Assembly (NCBI GenBank): GCA_021234535.1
Contig: CM037840.1
Location: 30,604,803-30,668,802, forward strand
Length of the DNA stretch: 64,000 nucleotides
Reading direction: 5' to 3'
Source: Stichopus chloronotus
Taxonomy: Eukaryota; Echinodermata; Holothuroidea; Aspidochirotida; Stichopodidae
This document shows, piece by piece, positions 1 through 54,489 of the stretch. The first letter of the stretch is position 1. Every line of letters begins with the position of its first letter. The notes beneath the pieces are model-generated. The model searched no databases, had not been told where the DNA came from, and was given only the letters and a program-made list of their open reading frames with translations. The translations under genes and the position numbers were made by a program.

Positions 1-1988
1 TAAAAAACATTTTTCTCTTATAATATCTTCCTTTCAGACATGTGGCAACATCTTACATTAGGGTGGGTCGATGTGAAGGTCAACATTTGGTTCCTCATGG
101 TTTTGAACTACCTGAAATATTAACGAACTAATTTCTCTCCTGATCTTGAATCAACAAATATGTTGTTATGATTTATCTCATATCAAAGAAACTGTCGTCC
201 TTCGTAAAAGTTACCAATGGACTTTGAATAATTCATTCCATACATGCAGGTGTAATTCAAAATATTAGAAAAGGGAAGAAAATCAAGATATTGCTCAGCA
301 AACACAGAGAGTCCGAATTATTTCACAAATGATTAGCTATATTCAGTGTTCGTTAGTAAGTAGTTCATGGGTTTTTTTCACAAGATATGCCTGCGTGATC
401 AATTTTGCATTGAAAATATCCTGATGCTACATATACGGTGTTACGATGTCCAGACATAAAAGTTGTGGCAAAGAAAGAGGTTTTAGTAAGGGACGTTTTG
501 GAAAGCAGACTAATGAGGAAAAGAATGAGTATCCGAATTTCAAAGTAATATAACTCGTTTCTTGGCAAATTAATTACATAACATTTTACAGTGAACAAAG
601 TGTACCGGTACTTACAAAAGAAGTAAAGAAAATCGCCCGCGGGAGGTACCTCCGGTGGACCGTTTCAGCTGGGCTCTCGCGTGGCGGTCTCTTATGCGTT
701 TTCGCAAAGATGGTGGCTGAGATGCATGCATACGGCTTCCGACACGTCAGGCCAGGGCGAGGTAGTTCAGTGTAACCAGGAAGGGGATTACTATGCGGTA
801 ATCCATGGGATGGACAAAGCTGATAGTTCGTTCGTAAAATCAAGAAGAACCCGTAAGGAGGAGACCAGTCATAGTTAAAAGGGCGAGTTCAGTACGTGTT
901 CCGATGTGGAGCTGTTGCACAGAGTTTGGTCAGGTGAAAAGATCGTAAGCTTCGAGACATGTTTACACCACCATCCGAGAGAGGAGAGAGAGCGAGCCAC
1001 ACCTTGTACAAGTGTTTTGAGACCGTTCCAACATGACGCCGGATTCCAAACGTTAATACAGAACAATACTATACAGGCTCGTGTGAACGTTTTCAACACT
1101 TAAATTAGCATATCAACAACAGAAAATGCGGCAGCTCAGGCCTTCGATAACAACAAACATTCTTGTACATAACACCGAGATTGCGACTGGTCAGGTATTC
1201 AACAACAAACTATTATACATAACAACGGTAAATCAATATCGTTTTGCTTCATATTTCACATTCGTATCTCCAGACCATTTACAGTCCTGTCATACCTGAT
1301 ATCATATCACAAGGTTTAGATAGGATCAGAGACACGAGGATAAGGTTAGGTTCTCAGTTCTCGAGATTTGTTGTCATGCATGATATAGTTTTACGATGGG
1401 TGAACAACATGCTACGTTTACTAAATGTACGTGGTGTGTTTCGTCTTTGTTGTGAGAAGGATCTGTTTGCTTGATCATCAAAGTCCTTCACAACCGTCTA
1501 AAAAGGAAAGCCTCTTGAGGCAAGCTTCAAATAAAAACATGTATGAACAGGTTGGCTTTAATTTCACACTTTGTGGTATTTTCTTGACTTCAATGTGAGT
1601 ATTTCAAACTCATTTTCTATGCTTTATTAACGTCATTCGACCTATATTATAGTCTAAGTCTACAGTGACGTAAGCAATGCAACAATTGTAGGCCTATACG
1701 GTGGGAATAGTTGATCGTCCGAGCCTTGCAAAATCGCATGAGTTTGGCTCACCATAATTTCAGCTATGGGGTTTCCCAAGTGGATAAAAACAACAATAAC
1801 CATGAATACAAACTCGCTATAGAACAAGCGATTTGTAAAACTTCAGATATAAGACCAATACATCAGGATCGATCCTTCATCAAAGACTTGATTTCGAGAC
1901 TGTGGCTTTGGGGCCAAACACTGCTTAGTGAGGATTGACTGCACTGGTCCTTGTCCATGGGATCCGGAGGGGCTTCGTTAGCCGGTAA
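1..1988. other. No recognisable gene; upstream flank
   Basis: This AT-rich stretch holds only short open frames on both strands, none of which resembles a protein I know or shows a convincing pair of splice sites. A near-duplicate phrase (AACAACAAAC followed by TACATAACA) occurs twice around 1150-1225. A strong donor-like sequence, CCG then GTAAGT, is present near 1983, so an untranslated exon of the downstream gene could lie here, but nothing else supports it. Confidence 0.5.
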
Positions 1989-2050
1989 GTTCGGAATACA
2001 AGTGTGTCGGAATACAGCTGTGTCGGAACGTAGGGGTGTCGGAATATAGC
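1989..2050. repeat. Short array of GTCGGAAYAYAG-type motif
   Basis: Four diverged copies of a roughly 17-bp phrase (GTGTCGGAATACAG, GTGTCGGAACGTAG and variants) follow one another. The motif is the same in type as the outer motif of the large compound array at 54490-55110 (GTCGGAACATAGAGAT), so this looks like a small relative of that repeat. Confidence 0.6.
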
Positions 2051-3410
2051 GCAGTCACCACTTTGTCTGCCTTTAACAGCGGTGTACGTAATATAACAAA
2101 TTTTTGCTTCCATAGAGTACACATATACGGTGGACTTTTAGTTCAACGTATGGCTTCGTTTTAGTTGTAGACATCGCTCATGTGGAAAGTTGACATAACG
2201 ACCTACCATATCTTACGTCGGTAAGTCAAAAAGTGTTTCCTTTACTGGCAGTCTTCCATCATTGTGCATAGGAACAAGATAAAACAGGTGTCATACTGTC
2301 CTCGGGGCGCACGGGGGTGCATCCTGCCCATGACCTGATGTGTGAGACCATGGGAAGGGTGAGATCTTGGCTAAATGATGAAATCATGAAAGAGAACACA
2401 AATTGCTTTAAACATAGTCCTTTCCATAATTCTGTAAGGATGTTATATTTGAAATTAAAATCTAACGTTTCATGAGAAACAACTACAAGCTTAACATGAA
2501 TTAATATCACAACTTTAAAACGAAACGATTTAGTTTAGTATCGGTAAAACATCAATGATTGTGTTACTGTAAAATTGCCATGTAGAGATGAATATAGTTT
2601 CAGCGACCCTGTAGGAAAAAAACTGCTAGCTCAATTCTCGAAGACAAAAGAGAGCATCTCAGTAATTGCTTATATTTTACGATATAAAATAATACATACA
2701 ATGACTAATGAAGTAGGCCTGACTATAGTTTGGATGTTAGGGTTCGGGACTACTTCTAGACGGGATGGGGGTGTTGTAGCATTTTCCTAGTTTGAAACAC
2801 ATATGCCAAAGAGTGCATGCATTGACCCCCAAATGACATACTTTTTTACCGGCCTGTGTCCCAGCGTCACGCGTGCAAGCACCGGTTTGGAATCAAACAT
2901 TAGAAATTTCCAAAGTAATAGCCCCCCCCACCCTCAGAAAAAAGGAAAATAAAAAAAATGCTCATAAGTATAGTCAAAGTGGCACGCATCGCACTGTTGC
3001 GCTCTCTAGTCTTGGCTTTGGTAGTAAAACTCGTACACTATATTGACAGCCTTAAATTTCCTTCAGACTGAAGACACTCTCTTACAATGCCTAAATCTAG
3101 GGCGCGCACAAACAAATGTCTTGGATCGCCGCCCCTGGTTACGGATGACAAAACAGGCAAAAGAACAGTCACGGCCTGACACTGTGTCTCGTGAACGGTG
3201 AACCTTGTAAAATTGCATGGCCGTACTACCTTATTGATTGACTTACCCCTGTCATCAAGTATTTCACAAATAGTTCTTTTGGTTTAACACATTGGGACAT
3301 CGGTGACTAGAATTTCATTTCCTTTTGGGGGGGGGGGGGGGCACAGGGGATTTTTCCCTGAATTCTGTTTGTGACTAATTAGAGGGGTTACTATCTAAGC
3401 GGAGTGTCAC
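2051..3410. other. No recognisable gene
   Basis: Only short open frames without family resemblance. A second donor-like GTAAGT occurs near 2219. A homopolymer G run (about 3327-3342) and C run (about 2923) are present. I see nothing else of note. Confidence 0.5.
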
Positions 3411-3546
<136 letters not shown>

Positions 3547-4006
3547 CTTTATACACATTACACTCAAATCAGGTAATGCTGTCATGGTCTGGTGGGCATG
3601 GTTGCAAGGCGTTGTGTCTACACTTGGAAACTAGCTCGGACCGGCTATTAAATCGATTTGCTTGAAAATCGCTTTTAGCGTGAAACACGTGTAGTAGACT
3701 GTTATCATAACATAACATATCATAATATTACAAATATATTTGCTCTTAGTACTCTAATTGAGCACTTTACTCCCACGAGTCTAGAATACTACAAATCTAT
3801 ATATATATGTATATGTATATATATATGTATATACGATATGTAAGGCTTTTGCCGGTAGAGATAGTGCTCAATGTAGCGTTAGGCTAAGAGCTATGCTATA
3901 TCAGCATTAAGATGGATTGTTGCTACTCTGAGTTTCACGTTTTTACACGATCATCAGGCAACTAACCGGGGGTTGAATGGTTCTTTACTTAAATATGGTA
4001 AACTAC

Positions 4007-4210
4007 TCATGGAGGGTCCCTATGGTTGGCTGGTTTTGTATATCGGCGTTTGCCATGGCGACATCTTGACACAATCTCTGACCTTTTGTTCAAAAGTGAT
4101 GTTTTGTCTGCTGACAGTATAGCCATTTTCTCTTCTGTACAAAGGTTGCAGTGGCCTTGGGCGGTCATGCGTGTTGGGATCCGTTTGAGGATGTTCCACT
4201 GAATACTGAA
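4007..4210 (-). pseudogene. Penelope-like element protein C-terminus, left arm (fragment)
   Basis: This is the mirror image of the right-arm fragment, on the opposite strand and with identical coding capacity from the palindrome centre to its stop. It carries the same CNLCTEEK and LLNKRSE motifs and lacks any upstream domains. Confidence 0.5.
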
Positions 4211-4214
4211 GCTT

Positions 4215-4430
4215 GTGCTGGATTCTTTCAGTATTCAGTGGAACATCCTCAAACGGATCCCAACACGCATGACCGCCCAAGGCCACTGCAACCTTTGTAC
4301 AGAAGAGAAAATGGCTATACTGTCAGCAGACAAAACATCACTTTTGAACAAAAGGTCAGAGATTGTGTCAAGATGTCGCCATGGCAAACGCCGATATACA
4401 AAACCAGCCAACCATAGGGACCCTCCATGA
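4215..4430 (+). pseudogene. Penelope-like element protein C-terminus, right arm (fragment)
   Basis: An open frame of 71 codons (ATG at 4215 by chance in the spacer) reads through the right arm and ends at a stop at 4428-4430. It contains CNLCTEEK, then LLNKRSEIVSRCRH, a basic Cys/His-rich stretch familiar from the end of Penelope-like retroelement polyproteins. Reverse transcriptase and most of the endonuclease are absent, so it is a dead 3' fragment. The family call is from memory of the motif. Confidence 0.55.
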
Positions 4431-4540
4431 GTAGTTTACCATATTTAAGTAAAGAACCATTCAACCCCCGGTTAGTTGCCTGATGATCGTGTAAAAACGT
4501 GAAACTCAGAGTAGCAACAATCCATCTTAATGCTGATATA

Positions 4541-7215
4541 TATGTATATATATATATTTGACTCGGAGAGTACAAGAAAATTTTGGCTTTTACAAACTTC
4601 CAGATGGCAGGAAAAAGTACTTCACGAGTGTACATGAATTGAGTGTCTGAGCCTTCAAATATTGATATCATGTCTGCAATTAATCAGTTCATGTCAAAAG
4701 GAGAATAAGAATGTAAAAATGGTAATACAAATTAGTGTTTTGAGATAATACAAGAATCGTAATGCGCTTCTCATCCCTTTCTTTATTGATTGATTGATTG
4801 TTTTTAGTTTTTGACAAGGAACTGGAACTTTGCGCTCTTCTATTTGTAGTATCATGTTATTGAGCAGATACTCTCTAGAAGATTCGTGTGTGCGAAGTTC
4901 TAGCGACTTTTGTATGTATACCCTCGTCGATTGAGAGTATTTACAGTTCACTTCCATCGATCTGAAGGCTCTCTTCTGTTGCCCTCTGTGTTTACTACAG
5001 CCTACAAGTCAACTGTGTAGTGAAGTTATTGGCTTCACAATATTCAATGTCTATTAACATATATTTATCGCCGAAGCCAGCCTACTGTACCCTACACTCA
5101 GTCTGTGTACTTTCGTCGCTGTTGTCATTCCTATACTCTGGGACACTGTTTTACTGATAGTCTCCGAGACCTTAGTTACGGTTAGCCGACGTTAATCACC
5201 GGTCACATTCTTCAATATCATATTCCACTCGTATCACATTGTTCCAGTTCAAAGCAGAAATGCAAATGGTATGACGTAATGTCGTATTGGGTGTCGTATG
5301 CTAGAAATGAACGGAATGTAAAATTTCCACTAATTTGACATACTGATGTATGATGTGTAGTATCTGAGAAAGTGAGTGATTTGACATAGCACCCTATGAG
5401 TTTGTGCCTTAATTAATACTAATTAATTTACACTAAGCTTGTTTTTTCAATAGCAAAAGGAAAATTAAATGCCAATTATCTGGAATACTACAAAAACAAC
5501 GCAGGCACATAACTTCGATTACCCCAGGAAATGTTTAGTTTGGGGAACTTGGAAAATTTTCAAACTTGATTTTCTCAAAAGTTAATTTTGCCTTATACGT
5601 CAGTATGCTAGGTCACCGCCGGTTCTGATACAAGTCAGTCTTACGGAAACTTGTTTCATTTTCTGGTCTTCTGATCCATCAGCGTAAGCTGGGGTGTGGA
5701 GTGTTGAGCCGTCCCCCTCCCCTTGGCCAGGTGTTATCCCCATTCCTTCATCCCGACAAAGCTGGTACTTTATTGAGAGACATATCAGATGTTGAGTCAC
5801 CTTTCTACCGCCTTTGACCATCATCTACGGTCCTGGATGATTTGCAAACGTGAATGCAAACTTATCAATGTGGAACTTGACCTTTGACCTCTTACATTGA
5901 CCTCACCACACATATAAACACGATGGGGCACTTATCTACCAACTTTGAACTTCATCGACGTTGAGGGCTTGCAGGACTGAGAGTTGCAAATGCAAACTGT
6001 TCACCGTGAAATATGAACTTTGACCCACCTTGAACTTTGTCCGACCTTGAACTTTGACATCAGAACACATATGCACATATTTTTAGATAAAATCTTGCAC
6101 ACCAGTTATGTATTTGAAGGTTTCATTAAAAAACAACTTTGAATTATGAAACAGAGGTGAAGTAAGATTCATTAATTTGAGATTTGATCCCTGACCAATG
6201 ACGTCAGATTTTGAGATACAAGTTTAGTCACCTTTCTACCGACTTATTTGACCTTAATCGACATGGCATTCTTCGAGGAGTTTCGCGAGCTTCCTTACTT
6301 GGAATTTTGATAACAGTTTTGATGTAGGTGCTCTGGGCCACCTTCAATACGATGCCAAGTTAGTACCAGCTTAGTCCTCACCTCTTCCTCTTCATTACAT
6401 TTTCACGACCTTACATTGAAGGAGTCTATACATGGTATACCCAAGTCTTCATAAAGGACTCAGACCTGCTATAGAAGGTAGGCTATGTGCTCTTAAAGAA
6501 GGTTTTTTTTTTCAACTGAATGAGGGAACCTTCATTCGTTCAGTCCTATTCCGCTGACAAGTAAATCAATGGGTGGCGCATATAACAAAGTCTTGTATTG
6601 AAACAGTATGGTGAGCTTTCTTAAGCTTGCGGTCCGCAACTGATCGTCCCATGAACCGCTTGAATAATGGCAACGTAACAACAACAACGTATAGGCTTTG
6701 CCCTTTTGTCGTTATATACTTGAACGCCTGAGTATGTGCACTGCTGTGGTAACACATACAGTGTGTAAGTAATCACTTGAGTGAACAAGTCAACAGTTGG
6801 TGACAAATCTGTCGACTCTCAATATGGTGAACTAAAATGCGGAAGTGGCGTAACAAATTTCGAGGCGCTCTATTCCAGAGGAATGTAGAGATCCTATAGG
6901 ATCTCGAGAGGAATGGTGAGAAGATCCGTCGCCTTTTATAGCACACTTGCCACTTTAGAAAATAGGCATACCGTGTTGCTTGAATGATCTCGAGTTTGTT
7001 GGCAATGATGATCCTTTCAAATGTACCGGTAATATTTATGAGCCTGCTCTGTGTGTTTGTGGCGTTAACCTACGACATTTTAAACATGAAATGTGTTACC
7101 CTGGTATTTGAATGTGATTGCAACACTGCTACATATGGCACATTACTTAAGCGTACGCTACATCAAAGTACTTGACGATTTTGAAGCAGACATACTTTTG
7201 TATGCATGGAGGCAC
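4541..7215. other. Non-coding flank with diverged tandem repeats
   Basis: No convincing coding exon. From about 5790 to 6265 a diverged tandem repeat of about 130 bp is visible: the phrase CTACCGCCTTTGACCATCATC recurs in altered form near 5798, 5930 and 6230. The region is dense in TTGACCTTTGACCT-like phrases, and 5878-5890 is an exact TGACCTTTGACCT. A perfect 18-bp palindrome centred on CCTATAGG lies at 6888-6905. A good donor (GTGT then GTAAGTAA) near 6764 could end a 5' untranslated exon of the PABPC gene, but this is speculative. Confidence 0.45.
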
Positions 7216-48773
<41,558 letters not shown>

Positions 48774-48807
48774 TTGGAAACACATGTCAATGGTGTAACT
48801 CTTCATA

Positions 48808-48813
48808 AATAAA
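48808..48813 (+). promoter_or_regulatory. Candidate PABPC poly(A) signal
   Basis: AATAAA occurs 35 nt after the stop codon, which would give a very short 3' UTR. More distal sites cannot be excluded. Confidence 0.5.
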
Positions 48814-48980
48814 ATATATTACATAATTAACTTTGATAGAATGGCCCGAACCTTAAATAGCCTTATAATCTGAGGACAGAAAAGAAAAGAACTACTTTCT
48901 TTTTACACCTTGCCAACGGCAGGCAATTAAAGAATCTATCATCTGGTGATGTCCTGTGTGTGTATGTGTATGTTAGTTGT

Positions 48981-49455
48981 GCTTGTTTACATGATATCTC
49001 AAGAAGGGTAACCTTGACTGACCTAATACTTGGCCCTATGGGTTGGCCATAACTGAGAAGATTATCCTTACTTTATGTTGTGAAGGTCAAAGAACATTTG
49101 AGGTCACCAGAAATCAAACTGTGAAGACCTTGTTTACACAAAATCTCAAGCAGAGTACAGTAACATTGACTGACCTTATACTTTGCGTGTGGTTCGGTCA
49201 TATTGAGTACATAATTTCTATTGGTTTTGGTGGAGGTCATATTAGGTCACCAGAAGTCAAAATTGTGAAAACATTGTTTACACAATATCTCAAGAAGAAT
49301 AACTTGGAATGACTTCATACGCTGTGCCTTGGTTGGTCATACCACGTAGATGATGCCTACTATATTAGTGGAGGCCAAGATCATTGAGGTCACCAGAGGT
49401 CAAACTGTTAAAACATTGTTTACTGAATATCTCCAACAGGGCAACATTGACTAAA
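48981..49455. repeat. 145-bp tandem repeat, about 3.3 units, with AGGTCA half-sites
   Basis: TTGTTTACA.....ATCTCAAG begins units near 48985, 49130, 49275 and 49417, a steady spacing of 142-145 bp. Each unit has GGTGGAGGTCA and GAGGTCACCAGA phrases. 49387-49402 is an exact AGGTCA-CCAG-AGGTCA direct repeat. The same period and the shared GGTGGAGGTCAAAG tie it to the repeat at 44438. Confidence 0.85.
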
Positions 49456-52400
49456 GAATTGATTTTATCTTCATTCAATTCATCTTCATTCAACTGAATG
49501 AAGATTATGCTTAATCTTCCTCAGTTGAACGTAGAGTACCGGCTGACGAGCCCATGTGTATAGATGGAGTTACTGTTACTCAGAAAGCCAGTCCATTTCA
49601 AAGTCACGACAAAATTACCGAAACAGAACGAAGATCCCGAAGAGGAAGAGGAAGAAGACAAAAGTCATCAGTAAGTATGATAGCTCGGTTGACAGAAAGA
49701 ATATGCAAAACATTAATCATCTCATATCGCTTAGCTGTGAATGATGAGAACTAAAGACGATGTTTCACTTTTTGTAATTGGTATTAGGACCTTCAGTATC
49801 TGTTTTTATATGTATGTTGTGATCGTGACTTACCACTGGTAACCTTTATTTGTATTGGTCAACTGTTACCCCCCCCCCCTACTTTGCTTCCAGCCAGAGA
49901 AATTTCCTTTACATTGCTAACCTCACATGTTAATTAGAAGGTCATTAGGCCTAATAAAAGAGGAGCCATCATGTGCTTCATTCTTCTACTACACGGCCTC
50001 ACACAGAGCAGATAAGCCACTTCGACACATTTGTGTACTAACACTGCTGTACGATATGTTGCTTTTGCCTCATTGTTATTCCTGGGGCAAGTTCCATCTT
50101 ATCCTTAGGTGACATACCTAGGTGGCATACTCCTATTTATTTCCCCTTTGACTTACACACTAAATCGCAACACTAATGTGGTCTCTAAAGCCTTGGAGAA
50201 GTTTTCAATAGATGGGAAGCTACCACTGCATTTGGCAATGCTATAGTCTTTGGAAAACTGACACATTAGCCATTCATGGCACTTTCAGTTTTCCGTGCTT
50301 TACGTAATTAAGGTAGCATACACCTATTAATGGCCCCATTGAGTTACACACTAAATCGCAAACTTAATATGGTCTCTGTAGAAGCCTTGGGGAAGTTTTC
50401 AACAGATATAACACACTACTCTTTGCAAAGCTGACACATTGATCATTCATGGCATTTCCACTTTTCGTACCATAGATGGTTAGATTTTCTGGAGAGGCCG
50501 TCGAAGCTACCTTGTCGCTGGGGCAAATCACCCATCGCCTCGAATAATACTGCTCCGCCGGATAAAGGCAATAACTTTTCCATAATGGCTACAATTGACA
50601 CCATTTTCACACCATGTACACCTCAAATCGCCTACTTCAGTATTCAGTCCACAAACTACCCATCCCCAAAGGATAAAATACCGAAAAAGTTGTCCAAATG
50701 TCTATTATATTGATTTTCTCGAACAAAATGCGGGGGAATCTCCAACTTCTATAGCGTATGCTACCTTAAATTTTCTACTAGAGGTCGTGGAAGTTAGCAT
50801 ACCTTGTCACTGGGGCAAATGACATACCAAACCATATACTTGTTGGTTTTATCTTGCATTTAGGGTCCACAATACTGCTATGCGCGCCAGTTACCTTAGA
50901 CGTAGACTTTGCAAAGTCTTTCTCGGTAAATGAATTCTCCTCATTTCAGGGTACATTCCTCACAATTTGAGCTGCAGCCTACTTATACTACCTAACCAAG
51001 GATATGTACTCATCTAGTAGTCATGTTTCCCTGTGATCGCCGTCCGCCGAGGGCAGCGATCAAATGAGGGGAGTAAACACTCTTCCGGAAGAGCAGTACC
51101 TTCAGGGGTGGCGGAACCAAGACTAGGAACAGAAACTTTCCTTCCCAAGCAGACTCTACAGTCTACCTTAGACGTTGTTCGTAGATCACATACAGGGGCG
51201 TCAATCCAAACTGAAATGTGGGGGACATGTTTAACTAAATGACAGGTTTGAATGATTAAAGTTGTCCCGGCAAGGGTCTACGCACTGCACTTGATGGCCT
51301 TGGGTATATTGAACAGGTCCAATAGTTTTTCCCCGGGGTGTGGTGTGACGTCCATTTATTTCAAGGTGGAGAAGAAATCCCTCAACACAATTTCGAGAAG
51401 AAAAGAAGTTTCATCTTACAGGCAGAAGATGAACATGAATAGAATGTAAAAAGAATTTAACATATGCTCGGCCAGGGTCAAAAGATTGAGGGACGTGTTT
51501 TACTTTATATGTCATCAGTATGACATATGAAGAGCCTTTCCTGGGTTTTCAGCAGGGGTGGAGAGTTGGCCTGAGGACAAAGGCGCTTTGCGCGCACTGC
51601 GGGAAGAAGTATCTAAGCGGAGCGCCACCATCGGTTGGCGTGGCCTTACAACCCCCCCCCCCCCCAGATGGTCGGAAACGGTACTTTCTGATGTCGTGGG
51701 CTTCATTTACCCAGCTTTAAAATAGGGCTCTCATGTCTGCGATTTCTCAATTAATGATAAAAAAAATCATTTTATGACAAATGGTAATAATTTGGATTGC
51801 CCTAATCTACTTTATGGTATCGTTATTTCCGAAATGTTAATTCAACAGTGTTTACTTTCTAACGATAACAGTTTTTGTTTTTCTTTTCGAGAAATTTTTA
51901 ACTAGCAAGTGATCTTAGGCAAAATCTGGTGCAATATTTTGCATTTGTTGCAGTCACTTTTTCCCAAGACAAATTATTGTTTCCAGAAATGTTATCTCAA
52001 CAATTTCTGCTCTCATCGATTACACTTGTTTATTAGTTTGCTACAACTGTCGATGATTGCATGACTAAGTAAAACTCGTTTTGGTACTGATAACTTTTAA
52101 AATGATTACCACATTGAAGAGAAAAAAGATGCCATATAGAATAGGATTGTCATAGATGGGGGAAGCATGAGAAGAGTGAAGGTTGGTCTAGATCTGTGAG
52201 AGGGTTGTAAAGGATGAGGTGTCCCCACCCTTTTCGATAATTTTTTTTTCACATACTACTGAAACTAATGCAATATTTGGATCCTTTTAAGTCATAAAAT
52301 GTGCTAGACTGATGTATGATATTTGGCATTCCAGATTTTCCGACTGTCGTCGCTCTGAGTTTTCTTCCCCTTTTTTGGGGGCTCCCCCTCGAGGGACGTC

Positions 52401-52508
52401 CCGGAGTGTACATCCACAATTCATTCAAATACACGACCACTAACAGAATTTTGACCGACCTTCTTCCTTTTCTGGTAATTTGAAATTTTGTTGGTTTATT
52501 GATGGGGT
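49456..52508. other. Intergenic DNA with short tandem duplications
   Basis: No secure gene. 49554-49754 has an R/K-rich frame (RRSRRGRGRR) ending near a GTAAGTATG donor-like site, but no acceptor or family match. 50120-50480 is a diverged tandem duplication of about 181 bp (ACACACTAAATCGCAA, GCCTTGG(A/G)GAAGTTTTCAA). 50480-50830 repeats CTACCTTGTCGCTGGGGCAAAT in diverged form. Confidence 0.5.
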
Positions 52509-53268
52509 CAGTGGCGGCGCTACGGGGGGCATGAGGGGGAAATTGCCCCCCCGATTTTTTCCTTCCCCCAGTTGCCCCCCCCAGTTGCTCTCACCCTTCC
52601 TAATCAGATCTTGTACTCATCCAAAATTAATTTAATCACAAAACTATGTATTGGCATTGGACTGAATAAGAACAGCTCCACGGGAACCATAATTGATAAA
52701 TGACTAATTTATGTTACACAGGCTGCCACTTTAATATCATGCCCATAGCCACTTCAATAGTAGGCCCCCCTGGTCAGACCAATTTTTTCTGGAATGTTTA
52801 CCGTCCAGCATAAGGGAAGGGCTGGTAGGTGGTTGTTTTCCTAAATATAGGAATGTCGTTGTTTTCCTAAACATAGGAATGGAATGGAAGTGCATGTAGC
52901 CTATGTGTGTGTGTGAGTGTGTGTATATACTCGGTAGCACCGTGTAAAATGTGAAATAGTACCGCCAAAGAAAAAAGTTGGGAACCTTGGAGTACGGTCA
53001 ACCGAAAAAATGAATAATATAAAAATAAATAATATACCTCTCTTGGGACTTAATTTTCCACCCAGAGATTGCTTAAACCTCAGAGCTTCCGGGCGCTTCG
53101 CCCCCTGGACCCCACCAGGGGCCCTAAGGCGGGCCCCTGGACCCCACCCACAAGGCCTCGCGTTTCGCGCTCGGTTTCGGGCTGCGCGCGAAAATCTTTG
53201 CCCCCCAACATTTCCTTCTGCCCTCAGTTTGCCCCCCCCCCCAGTCTGACATTCTGGCGCCACCAATG
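52509..53268. mobile_element. Non-autonomous hAT-type element with exact 8-bp target duplication
   Basis: GATGGGGT occurs directly before 52509 and directly after 53268. The element starts CAGTGGCGGCGCTA and ends TGGCGCCACCAATG, giving imperfect inverted ends (CAKTGGYGGCGCYA). An 8-bp duplication plus CAGTGG-type ends is the hAT signature. The 760-bp interior has C-runs and a GC-rich module (CCTGGACCCCACC) and no transposase. Related modules occur at 59220-59375 and 59780-59880. Confidence 0.85.
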
Positions 53269-53619
53269 GATGGGGTCGGGACGTGCTTCAATCTTTTTGT
53301 GCACCGTCATCGTGCGAAGGACGTTTCCCATTTTTGAAGACTATTCCAAAATAGGTTTTAGTAATTAACTTTTTATGAAATGTAAACTTACAAGAAAGCA
53401 ATTATGAAATCAATCACGAAATCAATCACGATAGATAAGACTAAGTTTACTGTACAAACTTACAGTTCATTAAGTTGATACTTGTCATTTGAAACGTTAC
53501 CTTTATTCAATGTTAAGTACGGCCGAGGGGGGGGGTTACTGGGGTAACGTTCTTCATTAATTTCAAGCTGCTTTGAAAAAAACAACGCGTACACAATCAA
53601 CAGATGCATCCCTCGTAAC

Positions 53620-53876
53620 TTAAAGACAAAAACTCATCACCCCACACAGTTTCAGTTCTCCCAACCACCTACCTCTGGTCTCTCCCTCAGCCTGTCTTAA
53701 GTTCCTCCACATGTGTAATCAAAACAATGGATCCCTATGTACGATGTGTAATATGAACTACTCTGCATCTTTCGAATTTGCTGTCAATCTTACAGTACTG
53801 TAACTTAGAACCAGTTGAATGTTTTGCTTTCAGGGAGGTAAAAATATAGCTTAGGGTGATGCAATACAGCCTTTAA
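53620..53876. mobile_element. TTAA-flanked MITE, family A, copy 3
   Basis: TTAA at both ends and very similar (over 90% by eye) to copy 1 at 7216-7473, in the same orientation, including GGGTGATGCAATACAGCCT at the right end. The two copies are probably recent. Confidence 0.88.
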
Positions 53877-54489
53877 AGTGATTGCGTGTGTACTGAAAAA
53901 CCAAAAAGATAAGATTTTGTTTGATCTTATCTTTTTCTCTATTTTTTAAATATGCATGTGAGGTTGTATATGATTGAAGGAAAATGACAGTAACTACTTC
54001 GAAAAGCAACGGGATTGGCAAAAAAACAGTAAAAAACAGAAATCATATTTGAAAATGAACGGTTCTTACTATAACCGCCTACGTAATGAATATGCAACAT
54101 TACAGGTCTCACTAGTGTATCAAAAACATACTACTCAGGTCGTCGCTCCTTGGTAGGTATCGGGAATTGTAGTATTTGGTGAAAGGAAACACTGTATTTA
54201 CAAATAACCTACGAACTGAATACAACCTTGCCCGCGGCGTCAGTGATCCTGAGTTGGTAACTGAATATTCAATACTAGTATACTTCCCATTGGCTTGCTC
54301 AAAGAAGCACACCGTTGATTTGAATGAAAACTGTCAACCACTACATTATAGTATTCTACACTTTTTGTCGCTATGTTAGAAGAATTTGAAATCAGTGGGG
54401 TAAGAAGCCAAGGCTGACGTTTCGCCGATTTCCTGCAAATGAAGAAAGAAGCAGAGGCGTTTGTAATTGACAGTATAACCATCAACAGT
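53877..54489. other. Intergenic DNA
   Basis: Nothing coding recognised. A perfect 13-bp stem (AAAAAGATAAGAT / ATCTTATCTTTTT) with an 8-nt loop lies at about 53900-53935. Confidence 0.5.

Larger units (their letters stand above)
3897..4540. mobile_element. Perfect long inverted repeat of a Penelope-like element 3' end
   Basis: Left arm 3897-4210 and right arm 4227-4540 are reverse complements over 314 bp. I found no mismatch or indel by eye, and only a 16-bp spacer (4211-4226) separates them. Identity stops abruptly at both outer ends. Each arm, read outward from the centre, encodes the last part of a retroelement protein containing CNLCTEEK and LLNKRSEIVSRCRH, a signature I associate with the C-terminal region of Penelope-like (GIY-YIG) retroelements. 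The copies are therefore 5'-truncated and head to head. Complete identity of the arms implies a very recent event, gene conversion between arms, or an assembly or sequencing fold-back artefact. Confidence 0.85.

Noticed and set aside
49554..49754. R/K-rich frame with an SR-protein-like stretch
   Set aside because: Two frames are equally open and basic because the DNA is purine-rich; an acceptor is lacking and the donor-like site alone is weak evidence.
53899..53936. Perfect stem-loop followed by T-run, like a bacterial terminator
   Set aside because: The window is eukaryotic with spliced genes; the hairpin is in intergenic DNA with no reason to act as a terminator.
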